The translations under genes were made by a program, and so were the position numbers. Of a DNA stretch of 64,000 nucleotides, positions 59,939-64,000 are shown piece after piece (position 1 is the first letter of the stretch; each line of letters begins with the position of its first letter). Origin of the DNA: Pseudomonas serbica. GTDB taxonomy: Bacteria; Pseudomonadota; Gammaproteobacteria; Pseudomonadales; Pseudomonadaceae. The notes below the pieces were generated by a model. The model did no database searches and was not told where the DNA came from. It saw only the letters and a list, made by a program, of their open reading frames with translations. The stretch lies in the NCBI RefSeq assembly GCF_028823535.1, contig NZ_JAQIYM010000021.1, forward strand, positions 24,976-88,975, given 5' to 3'.

Positions 59939-61282
59939 TCAGGCCTGGGCAGCCAGGACGCGCCGCTCCCAGGGAGTGATTTCATCTTGGAAACTGGTCA
60001 ATTCCATGGTCTTCGAAGCGATGTAGCCTTCGATGAACTCCTTGCCGAACAGTTCCATTGCCAACTGGCTACGTTTCAGACGCTCCAGTGCTGCATGCAA
60101 GGTACAGGGTAATGAAAGTTTATCCGGCACCTGGAACTCACCCTGGATCGGCTCATCGGGTTGCAGTTGGTGTTCGATGCCATACAACCCGGACGCCAGA
60201 CTCGCCGCAATCGCCAGATACGGATTGGCGTCAGCCCCCGGCAGGCGGTTCTCGACCCGACGAGCAACCGGCGAACTGGCGGGAATGCGCAAGCCGGCCG
60301 ACCGGTTGTCATGGGACCAGCAGGCATTATTCGGCGATGCAAAGGGATGGCACAAGCGCTGATACGAATTCACGTTCGGCGCAAACAGCGCGGTGAAATC
60401 CGCCATGGCCGCTTGCTGACCACCGATAAAATGACGGAACGTCGCGCTCGGCTGACCGGTTTCGTCGCTGAAGACATTCCGCCCCGTATCAATCTCGACG
60501 ATGCTCTGGTGAATATGCATCGAACTGCCTGGCGTGTGCGCCAATGGCTTGGCCATGCAAACCACGATCAGGCCGTGCTTGAGTGCGACTTCCTTGAGCA
60601 TATGCTTGAACAGCAATGTCTGGTCGGCCAGCAGCAAGGGATCGCCGTGCAGCAGGTTGATTTCGAACTGACTGACGCCCATCTCGTGCATGAAGGTGTC
60701 GCGAGGCAGGCCTAGCGCCACCATGCATTCATAGACCTCGCGGAAGAACGGCCGCAGACCATTGTTGGAACTGACACTGAATGCCGAATGCCCCTCCTCG
60801 CGACGACCGTCCAGGCCCGTCGGGGGCTGGAAGGGCTGGGTCGAATCGGTATTGGGAGCGAAGACAAAAAACTCAAGCTCGGTGGCCACCACCGGTGCCA
60901 GGCCAATGGCTGCGTAACGCGCGATGACTGCCTTGAGCTGGCCTCGGGTCGACAGATTGGAGCTTTCGCCCGTCAACTCGTACGCATCACAGATGGCCAA
61001 TGCCCGAGGGTGATTGCTCCAGGGCAGGCGGTGGATCTGCGCAGGATCAGGCACCAGCGCGAGGTCGCCGTCATCGCTACCGTAAAAACGCGCCGGCGGA
61101 TATCCGCCCATGATGCATTGCAGCATCACACCCCGTGCCAACTGCAGACGACGTCCTTCCAGGAAGCCCTCGGCCGTCATTACTTTGCCCCGTGGTACGC
61201 CATTCAAGTCCGGCGTGACGCATTCGATCTCATCAATGCCGGTCAATCGCTGCGCGAGTGAGCCCAGGTCATCGGTTGTCAT
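59939..61282 (-). CDS. Glutamine synthetase family protein (gamma-glutamylamine synthetase type)
   Basis: 447 aa GS-III-like fold. It has the N-terminal beta-grasp (IECVTPDLNGVPRGKVM), EFEINLLHGDPLLLADQ and the ATP/metal loops HTPGSSMHIHQSIVEID, PNVNSYQRL and NRLPGADANPYLAIAASLASGLYGIE. It resembles PuuA/GlnT-type enzymes that ligate glutamate to amines such as putrescine rather than true GlnA (no adenylylation site seen). AAGGA before ATG. Substrate is a prediction. Confidence 0.88.
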   Translation of the reverse strand: MTTDDLGSLAQRLTGIDEIECVTPDLNGVPRGKVMTAEGFLEGRRLQLARGVMLQCIMGGYPPARFYGSDDGDLALVPDPAQIHRLPWSNHPRALAICDAYELTGESSNLSTRGQLKAVIARYAAIGLAPVVATELEFFVFAPNTDSTQPFQPPTGLDGRREEGHSAFSVSSNNGLRPFFREVYECMVALGLPRDTFMHEMGVSQFEINLLHGDPLLLADQTLLFKHMLKEVALKHGLIVVCMAKPLAHTPGSSMHIHQSIVEIDTGRNVFSDETGQPSATFRHFIGGQQAAMADFTALFAPNVNSYQRLCHPFASPNNACWSHDNRSAGLRIPASSPVARRVENRLPGADANPYLAIAASLASGLYGIEHQLQPDEPIQGEFQVPDKLSLPCTLHAALERLKRSQLAMELFGKEFIEGYIASKTMELTSFQDEITPWERRVLAAQA

Positions 61283-61388
61283 GACGCAATCCTTGTTTAT
61301 ACGAGCCGCGAGCGGCAACTCGTACAAAATAGGCTCCGCGTGTTCGGAATATCAAGCACGATGCTCAAAAATGTAGCAGGCACCTGGA

Positions 61389-62081
61389 TCAAGGAAGATA
61401 GAGCCTGAAGACACCGCCGCCGAGAGGGCCGCCATTGCTGATTTCCGTACGTCCGCCTACGCCGTTACGTTGATGCAGCGCGGCAATCCGGTCGGCAAAG
61501 TACAGACCCAGGCCGGTGCTGCCAGTGCTGTGGTTGATACCCTGCACGTACTCCGCCTGGCGCTCGATCATCTGTGGGGGATAACCGTCACCATCGTCGT
61601 TGATGGTCAGGACCAGTTGCCCGGCTTCGTCGCTGGCGCTGATCAACACCGCCTGCCGGGCATGACGAATTGCGTTGTTGATGCTGTTGGCCAGTACCGA
61701 AGCGATCAGCTCGCGGTCGAAGAAACCCAGAGGACTCAGGGGATCGACTTCAAACGTGGCGGCAATACCGCGGCTGGCAAACACGTCCTGATGGCAAGCC
61801 AGTTGCGCTTCTATGAAGTCATCCAGTTCGTGGTAGGCCGGCTGCAGGGGCATCTGGTTAACCCCCAGTTTGTACAGGCCGAGCAACTGCACCAGCATGC
61901 CGTTGAGGTGTGCGAACTCGAACTCGATCACACCTTGCTCGGGGGTAAGGCGCGCTGACGCCGGCAAGCTCGCCAGGCACTGACTATGGGCTTGCATCAG
62001 CATGGCCAGCGAGTTCTTCATGTCGTGTACGGTGGAAGCAATCACCGTCGAGAAATCCAGTGCCTGTTGGTGGTCATTCAT
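61389..62081 (-). CDS. Soluble sensor histidine kinase
   Basis: 230 aa without membrane helices or sensor domain: only a dimerisation region with His19 in VHDMKNSLAMLMQ and an ATPase domain (ANSINNAIRHARQ, INDDGDGYP, GSTGLGLYFADRIA). It must sense through a partner. Its ATG overlaps the stop of the receiver-TPR gene by 4 bp, so it is coupled and most probably phosphorylates that protein's receiver (inference). Confidence 0.88.
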   Translation of the reverse strand: MNDHQQALDFSTVIASTVHDMKNSLAMLMQAHSQCLASLPASARLTPEQGVIEFEFAHLNGMLVQLLGLYKLGVNQMPLQPAYHELDDFIEAQLACHQDVFASRGIAATFEVDPLSPLGFFDRELIASVLANSINNAIRHARQAVLISASDEAGQLVLTINDDGDGYPPQMIERQAEYVQGINHSTGSTGLGLYFADRIAALHQRNGVGGRTEISNGGPLGGGVFRLYLP

Positions 62082-63682
62082 TCGCCAAATGCCTTGTTCT
62101 TGAGCTTTTTATAACGCGCAAAACGCGAGTCAGTGTCCGGCATCAAGCCGACCATTTTCAGGCAGGCCCGACATTCCACCATTTCCGCGGAAGGAACATT
62201 GGTGTCGGTGCCATGCAACAACGCTTGTGCAAGGTTCAGCGCGATGCTGATGTTCTTGGGCTGCAGTGCCAGGGCTTTGCGAAATATTCCCCGGGCCTGC
62301 ACCAGGTCACCGGTCTTGTACACGCGCACGCCCTGGCGATTGAGATCGGCCGCCACGTTACCGGAGTTGAGGATGTTCGGATCGTCGGTCAACTTGGCGA
62401 TGCCCTTCATCACGGCGGGATCGTCGCCGTAGATTTCCGCACAGTTTTTCAACATCGAAGCGCCCGCATTGGCCTGACCCAGCATCTGCAATTGCTTGGC
62501 GACCAACAGCGCCGCTTCGGCGCTCATGAACTGCTCCATGCCATCTAGCCGCAAGATCGCTTGCTCGGTCAGTTTTTCCGCGGTTTCGGCATCGTTGATC
62601 AACAGGCTGGTCGCCTTCATCAATCGCGCCCTGATTTGCAGACCGGGATCAGAGGGGTTGTCCTTGGCCACCGCACTCAGGGTCGTGTTGATTTCAAGAC
62701 GAGTGCGGGTATCCAGGCCTTTTTCACTGCCCTTGCTGATCAAGGCGTGAGCCAGTCCGAGGTTGCTTTCCGCATCCTTGAAACGTGACTGGGCACCCTG
62801 GGCAACCGCCTGGCGGTAAGCTTTGGATGCGGTGTCAAAATCTTCATTGACCATGGCCAGTTTGCCCAGCTGTGCTTGTCTGCGCACAGCCAGTGGCGAC
62901 AAGCGAATCGCCTCTTCCAGGACGCGTTGGGCGGCCCTGGTATCCCCTTCAGCAACCAGCACCTGCGCCATGCCATCGTAGAGCGCCGGCATCATCGGGA
63001 ACACCTTCAGCGCTTTTTCGTAGAGGGCTTTTGCCTGGTTGACCTGGCCGCGCTTGAACAGCAACTTGCCCAGCCCGGCAAACGCCCACGGCAAGGGTCG
63101 GTCAGCAATGATGCCGTCGTAAAGACGCTCCAGGACCTCATTCTGATTGAGGTCGCGCAGGGCGTCGGCGCGGTAGCGCAAGCACAATGGCGAATAGCGG
63201 ATGTCCTGTTTGCACAAGGCGATGCAGGCATTGAGCACTTCAACCGGCTTGCCACGGTCGAGGGCCTGCAGTATCGGCTTGAGCAACGTCTTGCGCTGCA
63301 CCAGTCGCTCCAGGCGTTGGGCCAGGCCGGAGCGGTTGAAGGGTTTGGTCAGGTAAGCATCAGGTTCGTGTTCCAGGGCGCTGAGCACCATGGCCTGGCT
63401 GGTTTCAGCAGTGACCATCACGAATACACTTTCATGACTGATCAGCTTGTCGATCATCAGGTCTTCAAGCACCTGCTGACCGTTCTTCTTGCCATCGCCC
63501 AGGTGAAAGTCCTGCAGGATGAAATCGTAGGATTTCTGCGAACACATCTTCAGTGCCTGTTCGCCAGTGTCGGCCGTGTCCACATCCTTGACTCCCAACT
63601 CCCGCAGCATGGACCTGACCGAACTGCGGAAATCCGAGAAATCATCGACGATCAGAAAACTCTTTTGGTGATACGACAGCAT
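62078..63682 (-). CDS. Response regulator with receiver and TPR domains
   Basis: 534 aa. The N-terminal receiver covers about residues 8-128 (FLIVDDFSDFRSSVRSML, phospho-Asp in FILQDFHLGDGKKNG, VTAETS, LTKPFN). About 400 residues of tetratricopeptide-like helices follow (for example LLFKRGQVNQAKALYEKALKVFPMMPALYDGMAQVLVAEGDTRAAQRVLEEAI and DLVQARGIFRKALALQPKN). No DNA-binding or enzymatic output domain is seen, so it probably signals by protein contacts. It is first of a two-gene unit with a soluble kinase. Confidence 0.9.
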   Translation of the reverse strand: MLSYHQKSFLIVDDFSDFRSSVRSMLRELGVKDVDTADTGEQALKMCSQKSYDFILQDFHLGDGKKNGQQVLEDLMIDKLISHESVFVMVTAETSQAMVLSALEHEPDAYLTKPFNRSGLAQRLERLVQRKTLLKPILQALDRGKPVEVLNACIALCKQDIRYSPLCLRYRADALRDLNQNEVLERLYDGIIADRPLPWAFAGLGKLLFKRGQVNQAKALYEKALKVFPMMPALYDGMAQVLVAEGDTRAAQRVLEEAIRLSPLAVRRQAQLGKLAMVNEDFDTASKAYRQAVAQGAQSRFKDAESNLGLAHALISKGSEKGLDTRTRLEINTTLSAVAKDNPSDPGLQIRARLMKATSLLINDAETAEKLTEQAILRLDGMEQFMSAEAALLVAKQLQMLGQANAGASMLKNCAEIYGDDPAVMKGIAKLTDDPNILNSGNVAADLNRQGVRVYKTGDLVQARGIFRKALALQPKNISIALNLAQALLHGTDTNVPSAEMVECRACLKMVGLMPDTDSRFARYKKLKNKAFGE

Positions 63683-64000
63683 CGAAGATTTCCAGGCAAT
63701 TTAAGAAGAAGAACCTAAAGGCGAACGCACGGACAAGATCAGCTTCACTGCCCTTTACGGCGCGCAGATGATAGCGGTTAGCCATCAGCCAGCAAGGGAT
63801 TTCTCTTGAAACCGTGATGAGCATCGCTGCGACCCTATGGGTTATCGGCCAGCAGTAGCGTTCTCTTGAAGCGAGGGGAGTTGAATTGAGCGTTTTGGCT
63901 GCGAAAAAGTCTTGATGCACACGCAGCTGGCGAGGGTGTTGCGATGGTTTGCTGGGGCCACAAACACAAAACCCCTACCTGCATGCGCAGATAGGGGTTT
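63683..64000. other. Intergenic region at the window's end
   Basis: Upstream region of the receiver-TPR gene. It holds a 30-bp imperfect direct repeat (63781-63810 and 63841-63870, period 60 bp, TTCTCTTGAA identical) and a terminator hairpin at the right edge. A 92-codon frame crossing it has no family-like content. Confidence 0.5.
63968..64000. terminator. Terminator hairpin at the right edge
   Basis: AAACCCCTA / TAGGGGTTT arms around a 15-nt loop that itself contains GCATGC. The A/T ends suit termination in either direction; the gene served lies outside the window. Confidence 0.7.

Noticed and set aside
1..64000. Mobile elements, prophage, CRISPR or genomic island
   Set aside because: No transposase, integrase, phage structural gene, tRNA-flanked repeat or spaced repeat array was seen; gene content and order are those of core Pseudomonas chromosome.

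Overview
The window is a stretch of core chromosome from a fluorescent-group Pseudomonas. This rests on recognisable Pseudomonas genes (gacS, oprH-phoP-phoQ, pcpS, a NrdA with two ATP-cones, fabA-fabB, flgZ), GC-rich codon use, and several copies of the REP-type palindromes typical of this lineage. I see no prophage, IS element, CRISPR array, rRNA or tRNA. About 60 protein genes fill the window densely and many neighbours overlap by 1-4 bp.

Layout. 1-1488: end of an OmpR-type response regulator and its sensor kinase. 1490-7439 (minus): AI-2E family transporter, DUF4892 protein, a 19-codon glutathione S-transferase-like remnant, two alpha/beta hydrolases, a hotdog thioesterase and an AMP-forming acyl-CoA ligase, with a strong palindromic operator in front of the ligase. 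7567-9421 (minus): sixA, a DUF4389 membrane protein, gpsA. 9617-14572 (plus): an operon of TonB-dependent receptor, periplasmic binding protein and hybrid histidine kinase. 14820-16567: fabA-fabB. 17246-23403 (minus): DUF2058, mazG, relA, rlmD, cysM. 23551-25669 (minus): an iron-type two-component pair. 25878-32615: gacS, ldhA, two small conserved genes, then (after a minus-strand TlpA-like gene) arsC, wrbA and a DUF2069 gene. 32683-35850: a 3-methyladenine glycosylase family gene, ttcA, a Yip1 gene, sprT. 35898-39895: CoA-transferase, dctA and a divergent AraC regulator. 39919-44432: oprH-phoP-phoQ (minus), a periplasmic dienelactone hydrolase and pcpS. 44530-46859 (minus): a further two-component pair. 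47590-50484: nrdA. 50604-58436: flagellar/chemotaxis block (flgBCDE, cheR, cheV, flgA, flgM, flgN, flgZ). 58507-63682 (minus): MFS transporter, glutamine synthetase-like enzyme, and a soluble kinase paired with a receiver-TPR protein.

How the genes work together. Signal transduction dominates: eight kinase or receiver modules lie in 64 kb, including GacS and a hybrid kinase whose position next to fabA matches P. aeruginosa PA1611, a Gac/HptB-network sensor. The flagellar part shows clear promoter logic: sigma-54 sites before flgB and flgA and a sigma-28 site before flgM. dctA has a sigma-54 promoter with two upstream palindromes spaced four helical turns apart, and oprH has two tandem PhoP boxes. 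The most promising poorly described system is the receptor / binding-protein / hybrid-kinase operon at 9617-14572. It looks like a trans-envelope sensing line with no ABC permease or ATPase of its own. The kinase / receiver-TPR pair at 61389-63682 is second.
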